Source: an uncultured Collinsella sp. (GTDB lineage: Bacteria > Actinomycetota > Coriobacteriia > Coriobacteriales > Coriobacteriaceae). Taken from it: a stretch of DNA of 28,162 bases. Positions 16,134 to 24,204 of this stretch are shown here, piece by piece (the stretch's first letter is position 1; each line of letters starts with the position of its first letter). The notes under the pieces are model-generated. The model did not search any database. It was given only the letters and a program-made list of their open reading frames with translations, and was not told the origin of the DNA. Position numbers and translations under genes: made by a program. The stretch is from NCBI GenBank assembly GCA_900541065.1, contig UQIE01000026.1, positions 1 through 28,162 of the forward strand. The letters are read 5' to 3'.

Positions 16134-17318
16134 GTGGGCAAGGCTAAGGCTAAGGCGAAGAAAAAGACGACGGGGGCGCGGGCTAAGCGCGATCGTCGTC
16201 GGAAGCTTGCGACCGAGGCCCCCGCGTCTGCCGAGGAGCTGCTGGCAAGCGTGCCGGGACTCGATGCGCTGCAGGATGTTCCGGCGTTCGATGACCTGCC
16301 GGTCGATGAAGCTCAGCAGGCGGCATTTGGCGGCTTTTGCGCACATGCTGAGGAGCCCGAGCAGATGCAGCTTGGCGCCGTGGTGCGCTTAGATCGCGGG
16401 TTTCCGCTGGTGGCGACGGCCGACGATACCTTTCGTGCCGAGCATGCCGTGGGGTTTGCCAAGTCGCGCGGCGAGGACGAGGTGCTGCTGCCCGCCGTGG
16501 GCGACCGTGTGGCGGTGCGCCGCGCTCCCGGGCACGATATGGGCGTGATTGAGTGCGTTCTGCCGCGCCGTACGAGCTTTGAGCGTTGGCGCGGCCGTGC
16601 CCGCGGAGAGCGTCAGGTGCTCTGCTCCAACGTGGATAGCGTGCTAATCGTGCAGGCGCTCGGTGCCGGTGAGGTGCTGCTCGACCGCGTGGCGCGCTCG
16701 CTGGTGTTGGCGCTCGACTGCGATGCCGAGCCGGTGGTGGTGCTCACCAAAGCTGACCGCTGCGATGCCGAGGAGCTCGAGCGCGATCTGGACCGCGTGC
16801 GCCGCCTGGTGGGTCCGGACGTGCGCGTGATCGTGACGTCCTCTGCTGAGGGCCGTGGCCTGGACGAGGTCCGTGTCTGCGTGCCTGCCGGGAGCTGCGC
16901 CATGATTCTGGGCGAGTCGGGTGCCGGCAAGTCGACGCTGCTCAATGCACTGCTGGGCCACGATACGTTGGCGACCGGCGGTGTGCGCGAACGCGACGAC
17001 CAGGGCCGTCACACTACCGTCGCGCGCGTGATGGTGGCGCTGCCGGGCGACGCCGGTGTGATCGCCGATGCCCCGGGCCTGCGCAGCCTACCGCTCGTGG
17101 GTCACGAGCGGGGTCTGGCGCGCGCCTTCCCCGAGATTGTCGAGGCATCGCGTGCGTGCCGGTTTGGCGATTGCACGCATACCCATGAGCCGGGTTGTGC
17201 CGTTCGCGAGGCCGAGGACGCCGGGCAGATCGACAGCCTGCGTCTGGAGACGTTCCAAAACCTGGCGTCATCCATGCGCGTGAGTGCTCAAATGCTCGAT
17301 CCCGATGTCCATCTGTAA
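16134..17318 (+). CDS. rsgA: Small ribosomal subunit biogenesis GTPase RsgA
   Basis: A 394-aa circularly permuted GTPase that helps late maturation of the 30S subunit. After a Lys/Arg-rich tail (about 1-25) and an OB-fold region come G4 (LTKAD), then G1 (GESGAGKST, 260-268), then G3 (DAPG), the permuted order. A C-terminal zinc knuckle has C342, C347, H349 and C355. The GTG at 16134 is chosen because GGGAGG lies 5 nt before it; the frame upstream runs into the preceding terminator. TAAAAT at 16090-16095 may be its -10 box. The basic N-terminal extension is longer than in E. coli RsgA. Confidence 0.93.
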   Translation: MGKAKAKAKKKTTGARAKRDRRRKLATEAPASAEELLASVPGLDALQDVPAFDDLPVDEAQQAAFGGFCAHAEEPEQMQLGAVVRLDRGFPLVATADDTFRAEHAVGFAKSRGEDEVLLPAVGDRVAVRRAPGHDMGVIECVLPRRTSFERWRGRARGERQVLCSNVDSVLIVQALGAGEVLLDRVARSLVLALDCDAEPVVVLTKADRCDAEELERDLDRVRRLVGPDVRVIVTSSAEGRGLDEVRVCVPAGSCAMILGESGAGKSTLLNALLGHDTLATGGVRERDDQGRHTTVARVMVALPGDAGVIADAPGLRSLPLVGHERGLARAFPEIVEASRACRFGDCTHTHEPGCAVREAEDAGQIDSLRLETFQNLASSMRVSAQMLDPDVHL

Positions 17319-17335
17319 TTGATTTTTCCTATGAC

Positions 17336-17370
17336 AGCCGTCTCCCAACTGTTCGGGAGACGGCTTTTTT
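17336..17370 (+). terminator. Terminator of rsgA
   Basis: AGCCGTCTCCC (17336-17346) pairs with GGGAGACGGCT (17355-17365), an 11-bp stem followed by T5, 18 nt after the stop. Confidence 0.93.
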
Positions 17371-17409
17371 GCTGCGGAAAAGCCTCGAAACATGCAGTTT
17401 GCTGACGTA

Positions 17410-17486
17410 CTGACCAAAACCTTGCCACGAGCTTGACGGGCTGGTCAGCTTTTGGTCAGCGATTGGTTTGACATCGAAAACCAAAA
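17410..17486 (+). promoter_or_regulatory. Cluster of TTTTGGTCAG boxes upstream of the Tad operon
   Basis: CTGACCAAAA (17410-17419) is the exact reverse complement of TTTTGGTCAG (17450-17459). TGGTCAGC occurs twice in tandem with an 11-nt step (17442-17449 and 17453-17460), one helical turn. A further ACCAAAA is at 17480-17486, in an inverted repeat TTGGTTT/AAACCAA (17463-17469 with 17478-17484). A TTGACA (17468-17473) could be a -35 box, but no good -10 follows. The arrangement suggests a binding region for a regulator of pilus expression. Confidence 0.5.
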
Positions 17487-17570
17487 TCGCAATTGCGCCG
17501 CTTTGCACTCTGACCGCCCAGACAATGGTGGTACGGGCATTCGCCCGGCACTGCCATGAGAGGAGCGGCC

Positions 17571-18230
17571 GTGAACAAGAGCAAACGCATCGCCATCAGT
17601 CTGGTCGCGGGCGTGCTCGCTGCTCTGCTCTGCATGGTTTACGGCTCGTCGATCCGCTCGCAAGCCGAACAGGTCCAGGCTGAGACCTTGGCCAAGTACG
17701 GTGGCGATCGCGTCGAGGTATGCGTCGCGGCGCGCGATATCGATGTGGGCGAGACCCTCGATGAGACCAATGTCATAACCCAGGAATGGCTGACGAGCCT
17801 GTTGCCGCGTGACGCGGCGACCGAGCTGCGCCAGGTGCGCGGCGACGTGACGACTTCGCGTATTCCCAAAAACGCCGTGATCTGCAATGTCTACACCAAG
17901 GCCGAGAGTCACAAGCTCGAGGTGCCTAAGGGCAAGGTCGCCGTTTCGGTGGCGGTCGATGCCGAGCACTCGGTCGGCGGTGCTACGGGCGTGGGCAGCT
18001 ACGTGGATGTGTATGTGCAAAAAGACGGCGTAACCGATCGGTTGTGCGGCGCGTACGTGATCGATACCAGTGAAGATTCCGGTGCCACGCGCGAGGGCAA
18101 GATCGAATGGGTGACGCTGGCGGCTGACCCCGAAGACGTCAAGGAACTGCTGGGGGCATCGGGCAAGGGAACGGTCAGCTTGACGATTCCCGCCACGGCG
18201 CGCGGCAAAAAGAGCGGAGGCGACGAGTGA
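17571..18230 (+). CDS. cpaB: Pilus assembly protein CpaB/RcpC (SAF domain)
   Basis: A 219-aa protein with one N-terminal membrane segment (about 5-25), then an SAF-type domain: VEVCVAARDIDVGETLDETNV, and a RcpC-like region with AVSVAVDAEHSVGGATGVGSYVDV. It is expected on the outer face of the membrane, tied to Tad pilus assembly. The GTG start at 17571 is set by AGAGGAG 5 nt upstream; an ATG at 17556 lacks this. First gene of the Tad operon; its stop overlaps the next start as ATGA. Confidence 0.85.
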   Translation: MNKSKRIAISLVAGVLAALLCMVYGSSIRSQAEQVQAETLAKYGGDRVEVCVAARDIDVGETLDETNVITQEWLTSLLPRDAATELRQVRGDVTTSRIPKNAVICNVYTKAESHKLEVPKGKVAVSVAVDAEHSVGGATGVGSYVDVYVQKDGVTDRLCGAYVIDTSEDSGATREGKIEWVTLAADPEDVKELLGASGKGTVSLTIPATARGKKSGGDE

Positions 18231-19879
18231 TGAAGGCGATCTGGCTTGCGTGCTGCGCGTGCGGCGATTACGGGCTGTTGCAGCGGGAAGTCGAGGGCCG
18301 TGATACGGGTGCACAGGTGCTTCGCGTGGGTGACCTGGACGGGCTGGTTTCCATGGCGCGGGCGTTTCCGTCGCGCCGCGGGGCTGCCATCATCGCGGCG
18401 TCTCTGTTTGATACCGAAGATGTGCGCAAGACTGTTGCGCGCCTGACGGCCGAAGGCCGCGTGAGTCGCGTGGTCGTGTTGATAGAGGCACTCGATCCAT
18501 CGGATATCGAGGGGCTGTTTCGCGCAGGGGCGACCGAGGTCATCGCTGCGCACAGTATATGCGGCAACGGGCGCGCGGGCGAGGGAGCGGTTGATTCCGA
18601 TCGGTGCATGACGATTGAGCCCGATGCTTTTGTTGATAGGGAACCCGGGGCGCCTCGCGCTACAAGAGGCCCGCGTGTTGATGATTATGGAAAAGCGGAA
18701 GCCGAGCATGGTCGGCGCCCCCGGAACCCCCTTGTATACGATGACGCTGGAGAGCCGGCGCAGCATGCTGGCGACTCCCCGGCTGTAGATATGGGATACG
18801 TGCACGGCGTGAATCTGGCGGATGAACTCGACGAAGTTGAGGGCTTTGCCGGGTGCGGCGAGTTGTCGCTGATGCAGCATGAGCAGATTGCACAGAACGA
18901 GCCTGCCTCGCAGACCGAACAAGCTGCCATGCCGGCTTGGACGCAGCGTGTGGTTGCGGCGGGGGAGACGGGGACGCTGTCACCGACGCCCACCCCGCCG
19001 CCTCCGATGCCGCCGGCAGACGCTGCCGCTCCGCAGCATCGAGCTCCGGTCATCTGCGCCATTTCGGGTTCGGGCGGTTGCGGCAAGTCGACGATCATTG
19101 CCACCATGGCACACACCTCGTCGCTGTTGGGCTTGCGTGCCGCCGTGCTCGACCTGGACCTGATGTTTGGAAACCTTTACGACTTGTTAGGCGTCGATGC
19201 TCCGCGCGATATGGCGGCACTTATCGAGCCGTCGGCGGCGGGCGCGCTCACCGAGCCGGATATCGTAGCCACATCGATGCGCGTGGCGCCAGGCGTTACG
19301 CTCTGGGGTCCCGTCGCGGCGCCCGAGCAAGCCGAGCTCATGGCACGTCCGGTGGAGCTACTACTTGATGTTCTGCGTCGCGAATCCGACGTGGTCTTTA
19401 TCGATACCTCGGTCTTTTGGGGCGACGCCGTGGCGGCTGCGGTGGCGGCGAGCGACCGTTGCCTGGTCGTTGGCGATGCTGCGGTGTCGTCCGCGACATC
19501 GGCGTCGCGCGTCATTGAACTGGCGAGTCGAGTAGGTGTGCCGCGCACGCGCATGAGCGCCGTGTTCAACCGGTTCGGTGCGCGCGGAGCAGACGAGGAC
19601 GTCGCCATGCGCTTTGAGATTGCCTGTGCGTTGAGCTCCAAGATTCGTATCGCCGATGGCGGGCAGGATCTCGCCGCGCTCATGGCGTTTGGGCGCGCTG
19701 ACGAGGCAGTGGGTCAGACGAGCGCTTTCGCGACCAGCGTGCGCGAGGCCACGCGCGAGATGCTCGTGGAACTGGGGTGCGCCGTCGGCCCTTGGAGCGA
19801 TATGGTCGCCGACCGTGCAACGCGTACCGAACGCCCGCGTATCCGCCTTCCCTGGTCGCGCGAGGATGATCAGCGATGA
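18230..19879 (+). CDS. tadZ: TadZ/CpaE-like pilus localisation ATPase
   Basis: A 549-aa protein. Residues 1 to about 125 resemble an atypical receiver-like domain, followed by a long disordered linker (about 130-265) rich in Pro, Ala, Glu and Gln. A MinD/ParA-type ATPase domain then begins ICAISGSGGCGKST (Walker A 280-288, K286), followed by AAVLDLDLMFGN. This is the CpaE/TadZ plan; these proteins place the Tad machine in the cell. The linker is unusually long and is probably poorly conserved. GTG 18227 is also possible; I chose the ATG overlapping the cpaB stop (GGAGG at 18216-18220). Confidence 0.85.
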   Translation: MKAIWLACCACGDYGLLQREVEGRDTGAQVLRVGDLDGLVSMARAFPSRRGAAIIAASLFDTEDVRKTVARLTAEGRVSRVVVLIEALDPSDIEGLFRAGATEVIAAHSICGNGRAGEGAVDSDRCMTIEPDAFVDREPGAPRATRGPRVDDYGKAEAEHGRRPRNPLVYDDAGEPAQHAGDSPAVDMGYVHGVNLADELDEVEGFAGCGELSLMQHEQIAQNEPASQTEQAAMPAWTQRVVAAGETGTLSPTPTPPPPMPPADAAAPQHRAPVICAISGSGGCGKSTIIATMAHTSSLLGLRAAVLDLDLMFGNLYDLLGVDAPRDMAALIEPSAAGALTEPDIVATSMRVAPGVTLWGPVAAPEQAELMARPVELLLDVLRRESDVVFIDTSVFWGDAVAAAVAASDRCLVVGDAAVSSATSASRVIELASRVGVPRTRMSAVFNRFGARGADEDVAMRFEIACALSSKIRIADGGQDLAALMAFGRADEAVGQTSAFATSVREATREMLVELGCAVGPWSDMVADRATRTERPRIRLPWSREDDQR

Positions 19880-21204
19880 GCCTGCAAACGAGGATTAAGG
19901 CTGCCGGCGCTGCAGCGGCGGCAGCGCCTGTAGATGCGGGGCGTCGCCGCGCGGTGAAACGACGCACTAAGCGCGCCGTGATGGACCGCATAGGTTACGA
20001 CGAAGTGGCGCGTATCAGCGCCTATGCCGACCCGGTACTTGCCCGCTCGGAATTGCGTCCCGCGGTGGAGGCGGCGCTCAATGTTGAGGAGCCGACCGAT
20101 CTCGCGGCGCCCGAGCGCGAGACCATCATCGACGAGATTTTGGATGACGTGGTGGGCTTGGGACCGTTGCAGCCGCTTATCGAGGACGACACCGTTACCG
20201 AGATCATGATCAACGGCTGCCGCTCGGCTTTCTTTGAACGCGGCGGCGTCTTGTACCCCATCGAGCGTGCGTTTGAGGATGATGAGCAGATCCGTGTGCT
20301 TATCGACCGCATCATCTCGCCACTTGGCCGCCGTATCGACGAGCGCAGCCCCATCGTCAACGCCCGCCTCAAAACGGGCTATCGCGTCAACGCGGTGATT
20401 CCGCCTGTGGCGATTGACGGACCGATTCTCACCATCCGAAAGTTCTCGGACCGTATCTGCTCGCTGGACGAGCTTGTGGGGCTGGGGTCGCTGCCGCTTT
20501 GGTATGCGCAGCTGCTGTCGTGCGCGGTGTCGCTGCGACAGGACCTGGCGGTTGCGGGAGGCACGGGATCTGGTAAGACCACCCTGCTCAACGCGTTGTC
20601 ATGCGAGATTTCCACCGGCGAGCGCATCGTGACGATCGAGGACTCTGCCGAGCTCAAGTTTGCGCATCATCCGCACGTGGTGCGCCTAGAGGCGCGCGAG
20701 GCTTCAATTGAGGGCGAGGGCGCGGTGACGATCCGCGACCTGGTGACCAATGCCCTGCGCATGCGCCCCGACCGCATCGTGGTGGGCGAGGTGCGCGGTG
20801 CCGAGTGCTGCGACATGTTGCAGGCCATGAACACGGGCCACGATGGGTCGCTCACCACACTTCATGCGGGTTCAGAACAGGAGACCGTGGTGCGTCTGAC
20901 GTTGCTTGCACGTTATGGCATCGATCTGCCGAGCGAGCTCATCGAGGAGCAGATTGCCATGGCGCTCGACGGCATCGTGATGTCCGAGCGCCACGCCGAT
21001 GGCAGGCGTTTCGTCTCCTCGTATTCGGGGGTGCGTCGCGCCGCGTCGGGCGGCGTAGAACTCGAGCGCTATGTGACTTTCGATGCCGCCGAGCGAACCT
21101 GGACGCTTGACCGCGAGCCGCCGTTTATCGCAGAAGGCCTGCGGTCGGGGACGCTCACACAAGAGGAGGTGGACGAATGGAGGTCGCTGTGCCCCTCGTC
21201 GTAG
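19876..21204 (+). CDS. tadA: Tad pilus assembly ATPase TadA/CpaF
   Basis: A 442-aa cytoplasmic hexameric ATPase that drives Flp pilus assembly. It shows Walker A GGTGSGKTT (about 228-236, K234), the Asp box RIVTIEDSAEL, Walker B IVVGEVRGAE, and the His box TGHDGSLTTLHAGS, all diagnostic of the CpaF branch of type II/IV secretion ATPases. The start overlaps the tadZ stop as ATGA. Length is typical. Confidence 0.95.
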   Translation: MSLQTRIKAAGAAAAAAPVDAGRRRAVKRRTKRAVMDRIGYDEVARISAYADPVLARSELRPAVEAALNVEEPTDLAAPERETIIDEILDDVVGLGPLQPLIEDDTVTEIMINGCRSAFFERGGVLYPIERAFEDDEQIRVLIDRIISPLGRRIDERSPIVNARLKTGYRVNAVIPPVAIDGPILTIRKFSDRICSLDELVGLGSLPLWYAQLLSCAVSLRQDLAVAGGTGSGKTTLLNALSCEISTGERIVTIEDSAELKFAHHPHVVRLEAREASIEGEGAVTIRDLVTNALRMRPDRIVVGEVRGAECCDMLQAMNTGHDGSLTTLHAGSEQETVVRLTLLARYGIDLPSELIEEQIAMALDGIVMSERHADGRRFVSSYSGVRRAASGGVELERYVTFDAAERTWTLDREPPFIAEGLRSGTLTQEEVDEWRSLCPSS

Positions 21205-22103
21205 GGGGTTTGGCAGGGTTTTCTGTCGCGACGGCGTGCGGGGCGGAACCTCGTGTGCCGCAGGTGCCGCCGGCGGAGTTGGCGCGTCAGGCGTTCGAGA
21301 CGGTGGCAGAGAAGCTGCCGCGTGAGCTGGTGGAAAACGATCTGCTGAAAAAGATCGCTCGTTCGTGGGCATCGCTGGCTCCGGCGCATCGCCTTGGCCT
21401 CGTGATCGAAGATGCTTCGGGGCGTTTGGCGCTTCTGCTGCTATCGAGCGGTGTCTGCTGCGTTTTACTAACGATGGTGTCGTTATCGCCCCTCGGATTT
21501 GCCTTGGGACTTGTTGCTCCGATTGTCGTTGGCGCCGCTCGGGATGGCTTTGAGAGCCGGCGCGAGCAACACGATACAGAAGAGGCCATGCCCGAGGCGT
21601 TTACCGCACTTTCCATGTCGCTTGCCTCGGGACATTCGCTGGCCCAGGGCATGCGCTTTGTGGGCGCTCATGCGCAAGAGCCGGTGCATACCGAGTTTTT
21701 GCGGGTGGCGGCGGCGATCGATTGCGGCATCTCGGCGACCGACGCGCTCGATGACCTGCTCGTGCGCATCGACGCCCCCGGCCTTTCGCTTGTGACCTTG
21801 GCGCTTAAGGTGTCTCAGCGCACCGGTGCTCCGCTTGCCGACTTACTGTCCGAGGCGTCGAGCATGGTGGGGGAGCGCATTGAGCTCAAGCGCCGCCTGG
21901 ATGTTAAGACGTCGCAGGCTCGCATGTCTGCGCATATGGTCGCGGCGATGCCGACGGGCATGTGCGCGGTGTTGGCGCTGCTTTCGGCAGATTTTCGTCG
22001 CGGTCTTGCGACGCCTGCCGGCGCGGCCGCTGTGGTGCTGGGTCTTGCCCTCAACGCCGTTGCCCTGGTGGTTATCCGGCGCATTATGCGGGTGGAGCTA
22101 TGA
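21177..22103 (+). CDS. tadB: Tad inner-membrane platform protein TadB (GspF type)
   Basis: A 308-aa membrane protein with hydrophobic segments near 5-20, 83-120, and two near the C-terminus (about 258-303). Between them is a T2SSF cytoplasmic region: EAMPEAFTALSMSLASGHSLAQGM and later RTGAPLADLLSEAS. It would form the assembly platform with TadC and bind TadA. AGAGGAGG lies 7 nt before the ATG, inside tadA; the overlap is 28 bp. Confidence 0.88.
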   Translation: MEVAVPLVVGGLAGFSVATACGAEPRVPQVPPAELARQAFETVAEKLPRELVENDLLKKIARSWASLAPAHRLGLVIEDASGRLALLLLSSGVCCVLLTMVSLSPLGFALGLVAPIVVGAARDGFESRREQHDTEEAMPEAFTALSMSLASGHSLAQGMRFVGAHAQEPVHTEFLRVAAAIDCGISATDALDDLLVRIDAPGLSLVTLALKVSQRTGAPLADLLSEASSMVGERIELKRRLDVKTSQARMSAHMVAAMPTGMCAVLALLSADFRRGLATPAGAAAVVLGLALNAVALVVIRRIMRVEL

Positions 22104-22741
22104 GCGCCCCGGTTGCAGTTGCGGCTTGCCTGTGCGCTCTGAGTGTATTTGTCGCGACGGGTTTGGATCGGGCGGATGCACGCAAGATCGCAGGGGCCTG
22201 CAAGCGCGAGGCGGTGCTGGTCGCTGCCGCGGGTCGCTCGGTGGTCGATGCTCTGGCCGCGCGAATGAAGGGCGCGGTTGGAGCGGGCGGCCCGGCGCGA
22301 GTATCGCTCGGCGAAGTGTCCGAGATGATCGATGTTGTGCGCTTGGGTCTTTCGGCCGGTCTTTCGTTTGATGCGGCGCTTGAGATTTTCTGCGCCAACC
22401 GCCGGTCAGTGCTGGCTCTTCGACTTGAGCGGGCCTGCATGGCGTGGCAGGTGGGCGTGGGCACGCGTGAGGACGAGTTGTTGGCCGCCGCACGCGACCT
22501 GGACGTGCGAGCGCTCGAGACCTTTGCCATCACGGTGGGGCAGGCGCTCGCTCTGGGTGCCCCACTTGCCGAGACGCTGGCCGCTCAAAGTCGCGAGATC
22601 CGTGCGGCTCATCGCGCCGCGGTCGAGCGCGAGATCGAGCGTGCGCCCGTCAAGCTGCTGATTCCCACCGGCACGCTCATCTTGCCGGCGTTGCTTCTGT
22701 CCATATTGGGCCCGCTGTTGGGAGCAGGCGGGATGATGTAG
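22100..22741 (+). CDS. tadC: Tad inner-membrane platform protein TadC (GspF type)
   Basis: A 213-aa membrane protein, rather short for TadC. It has an N-terminal membrane segment (about 4-22), a GspF-like helical region (SEMIDVVRLGLSAGLSFDAAL and later TVGQALALGAPLAETLAAQS), and a C-terminal hydrophobic tail (KLLIPTGTLILPALLLSILG). The ATG overlaps the tadB stop; a longer frame upstream is a shadow of tadB. Partner of TadB. Confidence 0.85.
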   Translation: MSAPVAVAACLCALSVFVATGLDRADARKIAGACKREAVLVAAAGRSVVDALAARMKGAVGAGGPARVSLGEVSEMIDVVRLGLSAGLSFDAALEIFCANRRSVLALRLERACMAWQVGVGTREDELLAAARDLDVRALETFAITVGQALALGAPLAETLAAQSREIRAAHRAAVEREIERAPVKLLIPTGTLILPALLLSILGPLLGAGGMM

Positions 22742-22751
22742 GGAGGAATAC

Positions 22752-22985
22752 ATGAACACGATGACTGACGTTGCTGGCAAGGTCTGGAGCTGGGCTTTTT
22801 GCCGGGCGATCCGCGCTCGCCAGCATGCCAAGGAGCTGTTGCGGGAGGAGAGCGCGCAGGGTACCACCGAGTACGCCATTTTGGTGGGCGTGCTTGTGGT
22901 GATCGCGATTATTGCCATCGTTGCATTTAAAGGCAAGGTCCAAGATCTATGGAACGCTATCAGCGAGGGCATCAACAGCCTGTAG
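22752..22985 (+). CDS. flp: Flp-type major pilin candidate
   Basis: A 77-aa prepilin. A 36-residue basic leader ends EESA, then the mature part starts QGTTEY and runs into a hydrophobic stretch (AILVGVLVVIAIIAIVAF). Counting back from Glu at +5 and Tyr at +6 puts the cleavage after Ala36, where Flp prepilins usually have Gly. The gene lies 10 nt after tadC, with GGAGG before the ATG. It is the likely main fibre subunit. Confidence 0.85.
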   Translation: MNTMTDVAGKVWSWAFCRAIRARQHAKELLREESAQGTTEYAILVGVLVVIAIIAIVAFKGKVQDLWNAISEGINSL

Positions 22986-23512
22986 AGGGCGAGCGCCCCA
23001 TCGGGGTGCTGCTGGTGTTTGCTTGCCTGACCGTGGCGATAGCGGCGGTGCTTTGGGGGCTTAACGCCGCGCGGCAGCAGCGTCCTGGGGCCGCCTTCGA
23101 TTCGGGCTCAGATTCGGCGGTGGCGTCTCAAAAAGATGAGATGCGAGATGTGGACGATTCGGATGTCGCTGTCACGGCGCAAACCTTTCTGCGGACGCTC
23201 GGCAAGCGGTCTGGCACTGCGACGGATTCGCCTGAGGACAACGCGATTGCGGTCCGGCTTGCATGGTCCGAGGACCGACCGATGACCGAGGCAGCGGCGG
23301 ATATGTTACGCGCCTACCGCGAGGTGCCAACGGCCCAGCTCGCCCTGAGCGGCTATCTCGATATTAAGGGCAACGTATGGGGCGCCATCGTGCGCGATGG
23401 GCGCGGCTGGGTCGATATGGTGACGGTTGCCGCGGATGCTGGCGATGCTTCGTGTCGTCTGCGCGCCGTGCGTCTGGTCCCGCAAACAATAAGCTCAAAG
23501 AAGGGATCGTGA
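22949..23512 (+). CDS. Unknown membrane-anchored protein of the Tad operon
   Basis: A 187-aa protein I do not recognise. It has a short hydrophilic N-terminus, one membrane span (about 18-38), an acidic Ser/Asp-rich linker (about 45-80), and a compact C-terminal part with YLDIKGNVWGAIVRDGRGWVDMV, which reads like beta strands. It overlaps flp by 37 bp and ends 1 nt before the next pilin gene. Position between two pilin genes suggests a pilus accessory protein exposed outside the membrane. The start is the weakest point: only AAGG about 10 nt upstream. Confidence 0.65.
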   Translation: MERYQRGHQQPVEGERPIGVLLVFACLTVAIAAVLWGLNAARQQRPGAAFDSGSDSAVASQKDEMRDVDDSDVAVTAQTFLRTLGKRSGTATDSPEDNAIAVRLAWSEDRPMTEAAADMLRAYREVPTAQLALSGYLDIKGNVWGAIVRDGRGWVDMVTVAADAGDASCRLRAVRLVPQTISSKKGS

Positions 23513-23513
23513 A

Positions 23514-23732
23514 ATGCATGGCGTTCTGCGTGAAGAGGTTGCCCAAGCGACTGTGGAATACGCCATCGTCACGGTGGCGCTGTTATCGATCGTGCTGGCG
23601 ATCGCGGGGCTTTGGCGTGCTGGCACCGATGGGCGCTTGGCGGCGCTGGTTGAGCGGGCGGCATCCCATGGCGTTGCCTCGACGTCGGTTATCGACGCCG
23701 CTGCGGGCGCTAAGGACATCGCGTTGTATTGA
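23514..23732 (+). CDS. Second Flp-like prepilin
   Basis: A 72-aa protein. The short leader MHGVLREEVA is followed by QATVEY at the predicted mature N-terminus and a hydrophobic helix (AIVTVALLSIVLAIAGLW), then a polar tail. Glu at +5 and Tyr at +6 fit Flp-type pilins; the residue before the cut is Ala. AAGGG lies upstream. Much shorter leader than the first Flp. It may be a minor pilin. Confidence 0.75.
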   Translation: MHGVLREEVAQATVEYAIVTVALLSIVLAIAGLWRAGTDGRLAALVERAASHGVASTSVIDAAAGAKDIALY

Positions 23733-24204
23733 TATCGCGCGCGAGGACCGGGCGCAGTCTACGGTCGAGGCCGCTTTTTTGCTGCCGACGTTTTTGACGC
23801 TCATCCTTCTCGCCCTGCAACCGGTGTGCCTGCTCTATACGCGCGCGGTCATGGAGTCTGCCGCCGCCGAGACCGCGCGGCTCATGACCACGACGACGGC
23901 GGAGGACGACGATCTTAAGGAGTTCACCCGCCGCCGGCTTGCCGCAGTGCCCAACGTTTCGATCTTTCATGCCGGCGGGCCGTTGTCGTGGGATATCGAG
24001 CTTGGCCGGGCCGGTGCGGGTGGCGTCTCGTCCGTGTCCGTTTCCGGCGAGGTCAAGCCGTTGCCTGTGATCGGTGCGTTTGCGCAGGCTATGGGTGGTA
24101 CCGCCGAGGGCGGCTACGTTGAGCTCAAGGTCGATGTCTCGTATCAATCGCGTCCCGAATGGCTGGAGGGAGATTATGGTTCGTGGATTGCTGCATGGGA
24201 TTAA
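23668..24204 (+). CDS. TadE-like pseudopilin
   Basis: A protein of about 178 aa with leader ending EDRA, then QSTVEAAF and a hydrophobic helix (LLPTFLTLILLALQPVCLLY), the TadE pattern. The rest is a mixed extracytoplasmic domain. The start is uncertain: ATG 23668 gives a basic leader but overlaps the previous gene by 65 bp with a poor ribosome-binding site; an ATT at 23728 would fit tight coupling to the previous stop. The C-terminus overlaps the next gene by 29 bp. Confidence 0.72.
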   Translation: MALPRRRLSTPLRALRTSRCIDIAREDRAQSTVEAAFLLPTFLTLILLALQPVCLLYTRAVMESAAAETARLMTTTTAEDDDLKEFTRRRLAAVPNVSIFHAGGPLSWDIELGRAGAGGVSSVSVSGEVKPLPVIGAFAQAMGGTAEGGYVELKVDVSYQSRPEWLEGDYGSWIAAWD

